A stretch of DNA of 64,000 bases from Bacteroidales bacterium (GTDB lineage: Bacteria > Bacteroidota > Bacteroidia > Bacteroidales > UBA932). The translations under genes and the position numbers were made by a program. Positions 53,362-61,614 of this stretch are shown here, piece after piece. Below the pieces are notes generated by a model, which worked only from the letters and a program-made list of their open reading frames with translations, had not been told where the DNA came from and searched no databases. The DNA lies in the NCBI GenBank assembly GCA_016281015.1, contig JAEEHS010000007.1, forward strand, positions 1 to 64,000. The letters are read 5' to 3'. How positions within the stretch are numbered: position 1 is the stretch's first letter; every line of letters starts with the position of its first letter.

Positions 53362-54100
53362 GATGGTCTCGACAGACTAAGATGGAGAATTCGTACAGTC
53401 CATAGAGCGGGACAGCCAGGACAAACATGGACACAGGATCGCTCGGCGTAATGAAGGCGGCAAGCAGGAGAATCACGACAAAAGCGTGTTTCCGGTACTT
53501 GCGAAGGGTGTCCTTGCCGACAAGTCCGAGGCTCGACAGGACCAGGATCACGGTCGGGAACTCGAAAATCAGCCCGACCAGAAATACCATGGAGGTGAAA
53601 AGCGAGATGTATGAGGAAAGGGATATCGTGTTCTGGACCGTCTCGCTGACCGAATAGTTCATGAAAAACATCAGACAGACCGGCAGGACAAGCAGATATC
53701 CGACAGCAACGCCCAGATAGAACAGCCCTGAGGACAAGCCGAAGGCCGTCCGGACTGCCTTTTTCTCCTGCTCATAAAGGGCCGGCGCAATAAAGCGCCA
53801 GATTTCCCAGATCAGATACGGGAAAGCGAGGACCACCCCGCAGAGCACGGCCATCTTCAGATGGACAAAGAACTGGGCGGTGACTTCGATATTTACCAGT
53901 TGCATCCGAAAGTCCAGGTGAAGCCACCGGTAGAGCGGGAAATCTGCCGTCGTCGGGTAGAGTACCGCCCGAAACAGATGCTCCGGAATGAACAGGAAGC
54001 CCACGGAGAGGAGTACCACCGCCAGTACCGAACGGAACAGCGTTCCCCTCAGTACTTCCAGATGGTCCCAGAAGGACATTTCGCCTTCTATCGGAGCCAC
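53345..54100 (-). CDS. tatC: Sec-independent protein translocase TatC
   Basis: TatC is the six-helix receptor of the twin-arginine translocase. The 251-aa frame starts at GTG 54100, directly after the tatA stop. An ATG at 54079 would begin MSFWDHLEVLR, the family's usual start, giving 244 aa. Visible are the FWDHLEVLRGTLF cytoplasmic N-terminus and the conserved FPYLIWEIWRFIAPALYEQEK segment. With only tatA adjacent, a two-component TatAC system is likely. Confidence 0.95.
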   Translation of the reverse strand: MAPIEGEMSFWDHLEVLRGTLFRSVLAVVLLSVGFLFIPEHLFRAVLYPTTADFPLYRWLHLDFRMQLVNIEVTAQFFVHLKMAVLCGVVLAFPYLIWEIWRFIAPALYEQEKKAVRTAFGLSSGLFYLGVAVGYLLVLPVCLMFFMNYSVSETVQNTISLSSYISLFTSMVFLVGLIFEFPTVILVLSSLGLVGKDTLRKYRKHAFVVILLLAAFITPSDPVSMFVLAVPLYGLYEFSILVCRDHHDSDQ

Positions 54101-54286
54101 TTACTCTTTTTTGTAATTATCGTCCTTGTCGATTTCCTTCTCGACTTCGTTGATCCCTTCCTTGAAACTCTTGACACCTTTGCCAAGGCCTTTCATGAGT
54201 TCGGGGATCTTCTTTCCGCCGAACAGCAGGAGCACCACCAGTACGATGGCGACAATCTCCCAGGTTCCCAAAAACAATGGATACAT
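54101..54286 (-). CDS. tatA: twin-arginine translocase subunit TatA/E
   Basis: The 61-aa product has one short membrane helix ([20 protein letters not shown]), the conserved Phe-Gly hinge ([19 protein letters not shown]) and an amphipathic helix with a charged tail. It forms the pore-building subunit of the Tat system. It lies 5 nt after the thioesterase gene and abuts tatC. Confidence 0.95.
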   Translation of the reverse strand: MYPLFLGTWEIVAIVLVVLLLFGGKKIPELMKGLGKGVKSFKEGINEVEKEIDKDDNYKKE

Positions 54287-54291
54287 AGTGA

Positions 54292-54705
54292 TCAGTCGTT
54301 ATTGTGTTCTTCAAAAATCCGGCATACCGCCTCGGGACAACGGACCGGCCGGAACGTCTTGCTGTCAATGAAGCCCAGCACCACTTCGCCTTCCGCACAA
54401 AGTTCGCCGCGCTGGTTCCGGACCGTCTGATGGATGACCATCTTGGCAAGCGGAGGGCGCGTCACCTCGGCCGTCGCCGTCAGCACATCTCCCATCCGGG
54501 CCGGATGACGGAAGTGACACTCCACCGAGACGATCGGGACAAAGATTCCCAGCTGTTTTTCACACTCCTGAATCGGGAATCCCAGCTCGACCAGCATCTG
54601 GCTCCGGGCATTCTCGAAGTAGCGGATGTAGTTCGAGTGATGGACCACTCCCATCAGGTCGGTTTCATAGTACCGAACAGGAAAACTTGTCTCAAAAACA
54701 GCCAT
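54292..54705 (-). CDS. acyl-CoA thioesterase, YbgC/4HBT family
   Basis: The 137-aa hot-dog fold protein has the 4HBT catalytic motif [16 protein letters not shown] with the catalytic Asp, and ARMGDVLT on the core strand. It hydrolyses acyl- or aroyl-CoA esters; the natural substrate is not evident. It lies between valS (42-nt gap) and tatA (5-nt gap). Confidence 0.92.
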   Translation of the reverse strand: MAVFETSFPVRYYETDLMGVVHHSNYIRYFENARSQMLVELGFPIQECEKQLGIFVPIVSVECHFRHPARMGDVLTATAEVTRPPLAKMVIHQTVRNQRGELCAEGEVVLGFIDSKTFRPVRCPEAVCRIFEEHNND

Positions 54706-54747
54706 AACAAAAAAGTTATATCATTAAACTATTTTGTTTCTCTTGCT

Positions 54748-57405
54748 CTATTTCAGCGCTTTTAGTTGCGACTCAATGATTTCAATGCGAGAGAGGGCAT
54801 CCGCCTCTTTTTTGCGCTCGTTGTCGATGACGGCAGCAGGTGCATTCGCGACAAAACGCTCGTTGGAAAGTTTTTTCCGCACACCTGCGAGGAAGTTTTG
54901 CTGGTAGGCAAGGTCTTTTTCGAGTTTCGCAATTTCCTCGTCGGCATTGACAAGACCTTCCAGGAGGACAAAGCCTTCATAGGTCCTTACCAGCAGGCTG
55001 ATGCCCTGCCCCTGACCGAACTCGGATACCAGCCTTACCGCCGCGTTGGAGAGTTTCTCGACCAGCGGAATGACCCCCTCGGGATAACCGCTCTTCAGCA
55101 GCAAGGTCAACGGCTCCTTGGGAGCGATATTCTTCTGGGCACGGACACCCCGCACGGCATTGACTGTCTCAAAGGCAATGGCGAAATCGGTCAGGACCGC
55201 TTCATCCGCTTTCTCGACAGAGGGCGCGGCGGCATACATGATGGTCTCCCCTTCTGCGCGCGGCGAAAGATCCTGCCAGAGTTCTTCCGTAATGAACGGC
55301 ATGACCGGATGGATCAGTTTCAGCAGCGCCTCGAAATACGATAGCGTCGCAGCGTGGGTCGCCGCATCGGTCGGAGCGGCTTTCCCATCCACGAAGGCGG
55401 GTTTGACAGCCTCCAGATACCAGGAGCAGAAGTCATCCCAGAACAGGCGGTAGATGGTCATCAGGGCCTCGGAAATGCGGAATTTGCCGTAGCAGTCTTC
55501 CACGATGGCGACCGTTTCCTTCAATTTTTCTCCGAACCAACGGACGGCGGCAGCGCTCACTGGGCTCTGGGGAGCCTTCTCGTCCACAGAGAAGCCCTTG
55601 ACCAGGCGGTATGCGTTCCAGATTTTGTTGCAGAAGGCAGCTCCTTGCTGAATCTGAGCCTCATCATAGAAAATGTCGTTTCCGGCCGATGAGCAGAGCA
55701 GCATGCCGATACGAACGGCATCCGCTCCATACTGTTCGATCAGTTTCAGCGGATCCGGGGAATTCCCCAGGGTCTTGGACATCTTCCGACCAATCTTGTC
55801 CCGGACAATACCGGTAAAATAGACATTGGAGAAAGGTTCACGGCCCATAAACTCCTCGCCGGCCATGATCATGCGGGCCACCCAGAAGAAAATGATATCC
55901 GGTCCGGTCACCAGATCGCTGGTCGGATAATAATAGGCCAGGTCTTTGTTCGGCTGGTGATCCGGGTGGCCGGGCATATCGGGATCAAAGACCGAAATCG
56001 GCCAGAGCCAGGAACTGAACCAGGTATCTAGCACGTCTTCATCCTGATGAAGGTCCTCTGCCTTGATATCCGGACAGATAGCCTGGGCTGCCTTAAGTGC
56101 CGCTTCAGCATTGGGTTCAACGACGACGCGGCCATCCGGAAGGTACCAGGCCGGGATCCGCTGTCCCCACCAGAGCTGGCGGGAGATACACCAGTCGCGG
56201 GCATTCTCCATCCAGTGACGGTAGGTATTGACATACTTCTCGGGGATGAAGCGGGTCCGGCCGCTGTCCACGGTCTCCATCGCCATCTGGGCGAGTTCGC
56301 TCATCTTCAGGAACCACTGGGCGCTGAGACGCGGTTCGATGACGGCATTTGTCCGTTCGGAATAACCGACCGGGGACGTATACTGCTCGACCTTTTCAAG
56401 GTTTCCCGCCTCCTCCAGCATCTTGACGATCTTCTTGCGGGCGACAAAACGGTCTTCCCCGACAAGAATCTGTGCCTTTTCGTTCAAGCGGCCGTGCTCA
56501 TCGATGATGTCGAGCACCTCCAGGTTGTGCCTCAGACCGATTTCATAGTCATGGACATCATGGGCCGGCGTCACTTTCAGGCAACCGGTTCCAAAGTCCA
56601 TCTCGACATAATCGTCCTCGATGACCGGAATCTCCCGATTGATCAGCGGGATGAGCACTTTCTTCCCGCGAAGATGGTGGTGGCGCTCATCGGCAGGGTT
56701 GACGCAGATGGCCGCATCCGCCATAATGGTTTCCGGACGGGTCGTGGCGATCACCAGATACGCATCGGTCGGATTCCCTTTCCCGTCGGAGATATAATAA
56801 CGCAGGTGATAGAAATGGCTCTGGGTATCTTTGTGGATGACTTCATCGTCACTGACGGCCGTCAGCGCCTCCGGGTCCCAGTTGACCATCCGGACGCCTT
56901 TATAAATCCATCCTTTCTTGTAGAAATAGACGAAGGTGTTGATAACAGCCTCGGACAGAGCCGGTTCCATGGTAAAACGGGTCCGGTCCCAGTCGCAGGA
57001 GCAGCCAAGCTTGCGCAACTGTTTCAGAATAATCCCGCCATGTTCCTCCTTCCACTGCCAGGCATGGGTGAGGAACTCCTCGCGGGTCAGGTCTTCCTTC
57101 CGGATGCCCTGCTCCTTGAGCCGTGCGACGACCTTGGACTCCGTGGCGATGGACGCATGGTCCGTTCCCGGCACCCAGCAGGCATTTTTTCCATGCATGC
57201 GGGCATTACGGATCAGGACATCGTTCAGGGTATTGTTCAGGACATGGCCCATGTGAAGGATGTCGGTCACGTTGGGCGGCGGAATCACGATGGTGTAAGG
57301 CTCTTTCTCGTTGGGTTCACTGTGGAAGAATTTGTGGTCCAGCCAGTAGGCATACCACTTGTCTTCCACTTCGGCGGCATTGTACTTTGCTGCTAATTCC
57401 TTCAT
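54748..57405 (-). CDS. valS: valyl-tRNA synthetase
   Basis: The 885-aa class I synthetase has the HIGH motif as HMGH in PPPNVTDILHMGH, a CP1 editing domain and the KMSKS loop RKMSKTLGNSPDP. The anticodon-binding domain and a C-terminal coiled coil (LEKDLAYQQNFLAGVRKKL) typical of ValS complete it. It heads the run valS-ybgC-tatA-tatC-ABC-F-DUF2807-dipeptidase, and is divergent from the DUF3467 gene. Confidence 0.98.
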   Translation of the reverse strand: MKELAAKYNAAEVEDKWYAYWLDHKFFHSEPNEKEPYTIVIPPPNVTDILHMGHVLNNTLNDVLIRNARMHGKNACWVPGTDHASIATESKVVARLKEQGIRKEDLTREEFLTHAWQWKEEHGGIILKQLRKLGCSCDWDRTRFTMEPALSEAVINTFVYFYKKGWIYKGVRMVNWDPEALTAVSDDEVIHKDTQSHFYHLRYYISDGKGNPTDAYLVIATTRPETIMADAAICVNPADERHHHLRGKKVLIPLINREIPVIEDDYVEMDFGTGCLKVTPAHDVHDYEIGLRHNLEVLDIIDEHGRLNEKAQILVGEDRFVARKKIVKMLEEAGNLEKVEQYTSPVGYSERTNAVIEPRLSAQWFLKMSELAQMAMETVDSGRTRFIPEKYVNTYRHWMENARDWCISRQLWWGQRIPAWYLPDGRVVVEPNAEAALKAAQAICPDIKAEDLHQDEDVLDTWFSSWLWPISVFDPDMPGHPDHQPNKDLAYYYPTSDLVTGPDIIFFWVARMIMAGEEFMGREPFSNVYFTGIVRDKIGRKMSKTLGNSPDPLKLIEQYGADAVRIGMLLCSSAGNDIFYDEAQIQQGAAFCNKIWNAYRLVKGFSVDEKAPQSPVSAAAVRWFGEKLKETVAIVEDCYGKFRISEALMTIYRLFWDDFCSWYLEAVKPAFVDGKAAPTDAATHAATLSYFEALLKLIHPVMPFITEELWQDLSPRAEGETIMYAAAPSVEKADEAVLTDFAIAFETVNAVRGVRAQKNIAPKEPLTLLLKSGYPEGVIPLVEKLSNAAVRLVSEFGQGQGISLLVRTYEGFVLLEGLVNADEEIAKLEKDLAYQQNFLAGVRKKLSNERFVANAPAAVIDNERKKEADALSRIEIIESQLKALK

Positions 57406-57441
57406 ATCTTTATCTTTTCTATGTTCCTTTGTTCAATCTTA

Positions 57442-57449
57442 CAAAAATA
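57442..57449 (-). promoter_or_regulatory. valS -7 box
   Basis: The minus strand reads TATTTTTG, 36 nt before the valS ATG. No -33 TTTG at the right spacing is seen. Confidence 0.55.
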
Positions 57450-57461
57450 CGGATTTTTTCG

Positions 57462-57469
57462 TAATTTTG
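57462..57469 (+). promoter_or_regulatory. DUF3467 operon -7 box
   Basis: TAATTTTG lies 29 nt before the ATG at 57499, 12 bp from the divergent valS -7 box. Confidence 0.6.
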
Positions 57470-57498
57470 CAGTACAAAACGGTATAAAAAGAAAGACT

Positions 57499-57846
57499 AT
57501 GGATAACAAGCAGCCGCAAGGCCCCCAGCTCCAACTGGAAATCAATCCCCAGCTGACGAAAGTCTCTTACTCGAACCTCGCCATCATCTCCCATTCCCGG
57601 AGCGAGTTTGTCATTGACCTGGCATCCAACCTGCCCGGCATGCCCAAGGCCCTGGTGGAGAGCCGGACCATCATGACTCCCGAGCACGCCAAACGCCTGA
57701 TGAATGCCTTGTTCGACAACGTATCCAAGTATGAGGCTCAGTTCGGTGTCATCGACCTCAGCGGCGGACAGGGCCCGAAACCGCAGGGCGGAGCCACGTT
57801 CGACCTCGGCTCTTTTGGCCCTTTCGGCGGTGGAAGCAAATCCTGA
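57499..57846 (+). CDS. DUF3467 domain protein
   Basis: The 115-aa product matches the short DUF3467 family, found widely in bacteria with unknown role (YSNLAIISHSRSEFVIDLASNLPGMPKALVESRTIMTPEHAKRL in type). The C-terminal 25 residues are Gly-rich and probably flexible. The ATG at 57499 begins MDNKQPQGP; an upstream in-frame start is not supported by the promoter position. It precedes kdsC by 1 nt. Confidence 0.87.
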   Translation: MDNKQPQGPQLQLEINPQLTKVSYSNLAIISHSRSEFVIDLASNLPGMPKALVESRTIMTPEHAKRLMNALFDNVSKYEAQFGVIDLSGGQGPKPQGGATFDLGSFGPFGGGSKS

Positions 57847-57847
57847 G

Positions 57848-58372
57848 ATGACGGATATCCTGAAAATCAAGGCTTTTGCCTTCGATGTCGATGGTGTGGC
57901 CACGGACGGCGACATCCTCTGTAACCCGGACGGCGATCTTCTCCGCACCTATGATGCCAAGGACGGTTTCGGCATCCGGATGGCCTGCATGAACGGCTAT
58001 CCGGTGGCCGTCATTACCGGCGGCCGTTCGGAAAGTATCCTTAAACGCATGCTCACGAGCGGCGTTCGTCCGGAAAATGTCTATCTCGGTTCCCGGAACA
58101 AAATCGAGGATTTCATGGACTTCTGTTCCCGCGTCCATCTGCAGCCGGATGAGGTCATGTACTTCGGAGACGATATCCCGGATATCGAAGTCATGCAGGC
58201 CTGCGGCTGCGGAGTATGCCCCAGCGATGCCATGGAGGATGTCCGTGCCATCGCAGATATCGTGTCTCCCCGGCCGGGCGGAAAAGGCTGCCTGAGGCAC
58301 GCGATGGAACAGGTCATGAAAGCCCAGGGACGCTGGAATTTCGATTCGCTCCTCTATAAAAAACTCTTCTGA
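57848..58372 (+). CDS. kdsC: 3-deoxy-D-manno-octulosonate 8-phosphate phosphatase (KdsC-like HAD)
   Basis: This HAD-family phosphatase dephosphorylates Kdo-8-phosphate for the LPS core. The 174-aa product has motif I FDVDGVATDG, motif II ITGGRSE, a Lys in ENVYLGSRNKIEDF and motif IV FGDDIPDIEVM. Length and lack of a cap domain fit KdsC (about 170-190); other C0 HAD substrates are possible. It begins 1 nt after the DUF3467 stop and shares 1 nt with maf. Confidence 0.88.
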   Translation: MTDILKIKAFAFDVDGVATDGDILCNPDGDLLRTYDAKDGFGIRMACMNGYPVAVITGGRSESILKRMLTSGVRPENVYLGSRNKIEDFMDFCSRVHLQPDEVMYFGDDIPDIEVMQACGCGVCPSDAMEDVRAIADIVSPRPGGKGCLRHAMEQVMKAQGRWNFDSLLYKKLF

Positions 58373-58977
58373 TGGATCTTCACGGAAAGCATGTCATCCT
58401 GGGCAGCGGATCTCCGAGACGCCAGGAGCTTATGAAGCTCCTGGATATTGATTTTGAAGTAGATACAAATAATGACTTCAAGGAGTCCTTTGGGCCGGAA
58501 GTTCCCTACGACCAGGTCCCCCGCCTCATGTCGGAAGGAAAGTCTCGCGGCTTTCACCGCCCCCTCGAAGCGAATGAAATCCTCATCACCGCCGACACGA
58601 TGGTCATCCTTCCGCCGGAAGGCGGCCGCAAGGGCGAGATTCTCGGCAAGCCCCATGACCGGGAAGACGCATGCCGGATGCTACGCGACCTGTCCGGCCG
58701 AAAGCACCACGTAACGACGGCTGTCACCCTGCGGACCGGACGGAAGACGGAGACCTTCATGGACACGACCCAGGTCTGGTTCAAAGCACTCAGCGAAGAG
58801 GAAATCTCCTATTACATAGACCATTACAAGCCCTACGACAAGGCCGGGGCCTACGCCATCCAGGAATGGATCGGCGCCGTCGGCATCTCGCGGATTGACG
58901 GTTCTTATTTCAATGTCGTGGGGTTCCCCGTCCAGCGGGTCTACGAAGAGCTCGTCAGGCTTGCAGCTTCTTTTTGA
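58372..58977 (+). CDS. maf: Maf-family nucleoside triphosphate pyrophosphatase
   Basis: Maf proteins hydrolyse dTTP/UTP or modified nucleotides, and the family was linked to septum formation. The 201-aa product has the signatures LGSGSPRRQELMK, ITADTMVIL, GKPHDREDA and PYDKAGAYAIQEW. The start is ATG 58372, sharing one base with the kdsC stop. The last 23 bp overlap the 3' end of convergent tdh. Confidence 0.95.
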   Translation: MDLHGKHVILGSGSPRRQELMKLLDIDFEVDTNNDFKESFGPEVPYDQVPRLMSEGKSRGFHRPLEANEILITADTMVILPPEGGRKGEILGKPHDREDACRMLRDLSGRKHHVTTAVTLRTGRKTETFMDTTQVWFKALSEEEISYYIDHYKPYDKAGAYAIQEWIGAVGISRIDGSYFNVVGFPVQRVYEELVRLAASF

Positions 58978-59911
58978 GACAGCGGATCATATCGACGGTC
59001 ATGGAATCCAGATCGTAGGTCGGTTTCCAGTCCCATTCCCTTCGCGCACAGCTGTCGTCCATGCTGTCGGGCCAGGAATTGGCAATCGCCTGCCGGACCG
59101 GATCCACCTCATAGCGGACTTTCAGGCCGGGAATATACTCCCGGATCTTGGCGAACAGGGTTTCCGGCTCGAAACTCATGGACGCGATATTGAAGGAGTT
59201 GCGGTGAACCAGGCGGGAGGGATCCGCTTCCAGCAGGTCCACGGCCGCCTGCAGCGCATCCGGCATGTACATCATGTCCATGTACGTCCCCGGTGCGATC
59301 GGGCAGACGAACTCCTCCCCTTTCACAGCCGAATAGTACACCTCGACGGCATAGTCGGTCGTGCCGCCGCCCGGCAGGGTGACATTGGATATCAAGCCGG
59401 GAAAACGGACGGAACGGGTATCCACGCCGTATTTATGGAAATAATAATCGCTCAGAAGTTCCGTGGCGACTTTCGTTACGCCATACATGGAACGCGGACG
59501 CTGGATGGTGTCCTGCGGCGTCCCCACATGCGGGGTTTCCGGGCCGAACGACCCGATGGACGAAGGGGTAAAAACCGCACAGCCTTTCTCACGGGCCACT
59601 TCCAGAATGTTCAGAAGGCCGTTCATCTGGATATCCCAGGCCAGGAGCGGTTTCTTCTCAGCGACAGCGGAAAGCAACGCAGCCAAGTTGTAAATGGTGT
59701 CGATCCGGTACTTGCTAACGATCTCGGCGAGGGCCTTGGCATCCCGGACATCGGCCACTTCGGCCGGTCCGCTTTCCAGCAGTTCCCCTTTCGGCTCCGC
59801 CCCGGGTATATAACCGGCAACAACCGTACTGCCGTCGATTTCCCGGCGGATTTTCATGGTCAGTTCCGATCCGATCTGCCCGGTAGAACCGATAACGAGT
59901 ACATTCTTCAT
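58955..59911 (-). CDS. tdh: short-chain L-threonine 3-dehydrogenase-type NAD epimerase/dehydratase family protein
   Basis: The 318-aa product is an SDR enzyme with NAD-binding IGSTGQIGSEL, the TPSSIGSFGPETPH substrate loop and catalytic YGVTK (Tyr-x-x-x-Lys). The family oxidises L-threonine to 2-amino-3-ketobutyrate, the SDR form used by many Bacteroidota. Assignment is strengthened by divergent kbl, the next enzyme of the pathway. The ATG at 59911 begins MKNVLVIGST. The 3' end overlaps maf. Confidence 0.9.
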   Translation of the reverse strand: MKNVLVIGSTGQIGSELTMKIRREIDGSTVVAGYIPGAEPKGELLESGPAEVADVRDAKALAEIVSKYRIDTIYNLAALLSAVAEKKPLLAWDIQMNGLLNILEVAREKGCAVFTPSSIGSFGPETPHVGTPQDTIQRPRSMYGVTKVATELLSDYYFHKYGVDTRSVRFPGLISNVTLPGGGTTDYAVEVYYSAVKGEEFVCPIAPGTYMDMMYMPDALQAAVDLLEADPSRLVHRNSFNIASMSFEPETLFAKIREYIPGLKVRYEVDPVRQAIANSWPDSMDDSCARREWDWKPTYDLDSMTVDMIRCLKKKLQA

Positions 59912-59931
59912 TCCCGATGTGATTAGCAAGG

Positions 59932-59939
59932 CAAATTTA
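59932..59939 (-). promoter_or_regulatory. tdh -7 box
   Basis: The minus strand reads TAAATTTG, 20 nt before the tdh ATG. Confidence 0.6.
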
Positions 59940-59981
59940 GTGAATTTTCAGAAAAGATATGCATTATCCCGAGAAAATCCA

Positions 59982-59989
59982 TAAATTTG
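59982..59989 (+). promoter_or_regulatory. kbl -7 box
   Basis: TAAATTTG lies 33 nt before the kbl ATG (60023), 42 bp from the tdh -7 box. Both boxes have the same sequence, which suits joint expression of the pair. Confidence 0.6.
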
Positions 59990-60022
59990 AAAACAGAAAC
60001 TAACTAACCATCCATAATTATT

Positions 60023-61210
60023 ATGTACGGAAAATTCCAAACTTATCTTCAGAATGAGCTGCGCGCCATCGAGGGGGCCGGACTTTATAAGAAAGAACGC
60101 ATCATCGCTTCGCCCCAGGGAGCGGAAATCACCCTGGAGGATGGCAGCAAGGCATTGAACTTCTGCGCGAACAACTATCTGGGGCTCGCCGACAGTGAGC
60201 GCCTCGTCGCCGCCGCTGAGAAAGCCATGAAACAGCGTGGCTACGGTATGTCCTCGGTCCGCTTCATCTGCGGCACCCAGGACCTTCACCGGCAACTGGA
60301 GAAAGCGGTGGCCGCCTATTTCCATACCGATGACGCAATCCTCTATGCCGCCTGCTTTGACGCCAACGGCGGAGTCTTCGAGCCCTTGTTGACCGCAGAG
60401 GATGCCATCATTTCGGACTCCCTGAACCACGCCTCCATCATCGACGGCGTCCGCCTGTGCAAGGCCCAGCGCTTCCGCTATGCCAATGCCGACATGGCGG
60501 ACCTGGAAGAGAAGCTGAAGGAGGCCCAGAGCTGCCGCTTCCGCATCATTGTCACAGACGGGGTTTTCTCCATGGACGGCAATGTCGCCCCGATGGACAA
60601 AATCTGCGACCTCGCCGAAAAATATGATGCCATGGTGATGGTCGATGAAAGCCACAGCGCTGGCGTCGTCGGAGCGACGGGACACGGCGTAGCCGAACAG
60701 TTCGGCGTCTACGGACGGATCGATATCTTCACCGGCACCCTCGGCAAAGCCTTCGGCGGTGCTGTCGGCGGTTTCACGACCGGCCGTCAGGAAATTATCG
60801 ACATGCTGCGCCAGCGCAGCCGTCCTTACCTGTTCTCCAACTCCATCCCGCCGATGATCGCCGCCGCCGGTATTGAAATGTTCAAGATGCTCGGGGAATC
60901 GGACGAACTCCATGCCCGCCTTCAGGAGAATGTCAATCACTTCCGCGACAAGATGCTCGCTGCCGGCTTCGACATCAAGCCGACCCAGAGCGCCATCTGC
61001 GCGGTCATGCTCTATGATGCGCCCCTTTCCCAGAAATTCGCGGCGAAAATGGCCCAGGAGGGCATTTTTGTCACCGGTTTCTACTACCCCGTGGTCCCGA
61101 AAGGACAGGCCCGGATCCGGGTCCAGCTCTCGGCCGCCCACAAGAAGGAGCACCTGGACAAAGCCATCGCCGCTTTTATCAAAGTCGGCAAAGAACTTGG
61201 AGTCATTTAG
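60023..61210 (+). CDS. kbl: glycine C-acetyltransferase (2-amino-3-ketobutyrate CoA ligase)
   Basis: This PLP enzyme cleaves 2-amino-3-ketobutyrate with CoA to glycine and acetyl-CoA, the second step of threonine breakdown. The 395-aa alpha-oxoamine synthase has MSSVRFICGTQDLHRQLE, VDESHSAGVVGATGHG and the PLP lysine in TGTLGKAFGG. It is divergent from tdh and followed by a strong terminator. Confidence 0.95.
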   Translation: MYGKFQTYLQNELRAIEGAGLYKKERIIASPQGAEITLEDGSKALNFCANNYLGLADSERLVAAAEKAMKQRGYGMSSVRFICGTQDLHRQLEKAVAAYFHTDDAILYAACFDANGGVFEPLLTAEDAIISDSLNHASIIDGVRLCKAQRFRYANADMADLEEKLKEAQSCRFRIIVTDGVFSMDGNVAPMDKICDLAEKYDAMVMVDESHSAGVVGATGHGVAEQFGVYGRIDIFTGTLGKAFGGAVGGFTTGRQEIIDMLRQRSRPYLFSNSIPPMIAAAGIEMFKMLGESDELHARLQENVNHFRDKMLAAGFDIKPTQSAICAVMLYDAPLSQKFAAKMAQEGIFVTGFYYPVVPKGQARIRVQLSAAHKKEHLDKAIAAFIKVGKELGVI

Positions 61211-61291
61211 TAAATCGTCCATATTGCTTACAATTTGTAACTGATATTTACAAATAATTGCAGCAATCGTTTGTACACAGGGCGAACAAGC

Positions 61292-61329
61292 ATTAGGATT
61301 GGCACACGGCTGCCAATCCTAATTTTTTT
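61292..61329 (+). terminator. kbl intrinsic terminator
   Basis: A perfect 13-bp stem, ATTAGGATTGGCA (61292-61304) with its complement (61311-61323), has a 6-nt loop and runs into a T-tract. It lies about 80 nt after the kbl stop. Confidence 0.93.
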
Positions 61330-61405
61330 AATTACTTTTATTTGACTAATAATCAGCGACTTATAAAAATCTTAAAAAAATTTCAAAAAAATCTTTTGAA
61401 AAAAA

Positions 61406-61436
61406 TTTGCAAATTCAAAAAATTGACGTACCTTTG
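61406..61436 (+). promoter_or_regulatory. strong promoter of the glycine-lipid leader
   Basis: TTTG (61406-61409), a 19-bp spacer and TACCTTTG (61429-61436) form one of the best matches to the Bacteroidota consensus in the window. Initiation near 61442 would give a leader of about 170 nt before the glsB-like ATG. Confidence 0.8.
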
Positions 61437-61452
61437 TATCCGGATTGAGGGA

Positions 61453-61536
61453 GTGAGGTTCTCTCACCTGCTCAGTCTATTGGTTATTAGTTTTAGTGTT
61501 ATTAATTATGTGGTTAGTGAGAGCGTCCGCCTGTGA
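61453..61536 (+). CDS. possible 27-aa hydrophobic leader peptide
   Basis: A GTG at 61453 opens a 27-codon frame that runs through the leader and stops at TGA (61534-61536), touching the loop and right arm of the terminator. Twelve of the 27 codons are Leu, Ile or Val; Ser is also frequent. A stop placed there is typical of attenuator peptides, but the start codon is weakly supported and a hydrophobic composition alone is not proof. Confidence 0.3.
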   Translation: MRFSHLLSLLVISFSVINYVVSESVRL

Positions 61537-61555
61537 AGGCCGACACTCTTTTTTT
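61521..61555 (+). terminator. terminator in the glsB-like leader
   Basis: GAGCGTCCGCCT (61521-61532) pairs with AGGCCGACACTC (61537-61548) at 10 of 12 positions around loop GTGA, followed by seven Ts (61549-61555). It lies 60 nt before the glsB-like ATG, so it would stop transcription before the operon. Confidence 0.7.
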
Positions 61556-61614
61556 GCATATATTCCAATTATGTTGTAATTTAGTCCCATGATACAACGT
61601 ACTAAAACCCAGAT

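Larger units (their letters stand above)
61442..61555 (+). ncRNA. attenuator-like leader or small RNA upstream of the glsB-like gene
   Basis: Predicted ends are the promoter's start region and the T7 tract at 61549-61555. Segment 1 (GAGTGAGGT, 61451-61459) pairs with segment 2 (ACCTGCTC, 61466-61473). Segment 2 (CTCTCAC, 61461-61467) can instead pair over 7 bp with segment 3 (GTGAGAG, 61517-61523). Segment 3 otherwise forms the left arm of the terminator with segment 4 (61537-61548). Mutually exclusive 1:2, 2:3 and 3:4 pairing is the layout of a transcription attenuator. A stand-alone ~114-nt RNA is the alternative. Confidence 0.55.
61211..61614. other. 404-bp gap holding a terminator, a promoter and a structured leader
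   Basis: The first 120 bp carry the kbl terminator (61292-61329). An A/T-rich stretch to about 61420 leads to a strong promoter (61406-61436). The next ~120 bp form an attenuator-like leader ending in a terminator (61521-61555). A second hairpin (61571-61578 with 61593-61600) lies just before the glsB-like ATG, next to the weak -7-like TAATTTAG (61577-61584). Confidence 0.7.

Noticed and set aside
61342..61536. 64-codon protein across the glycine-lipid leader
   Set aside because: Its first part is a Lys/Asn-rich translation of an A/T-rich stretch upstream of the promoter, so the full frame would not be on the main transcript. Only the last 27 codons are considered, as a possible leader peptide.
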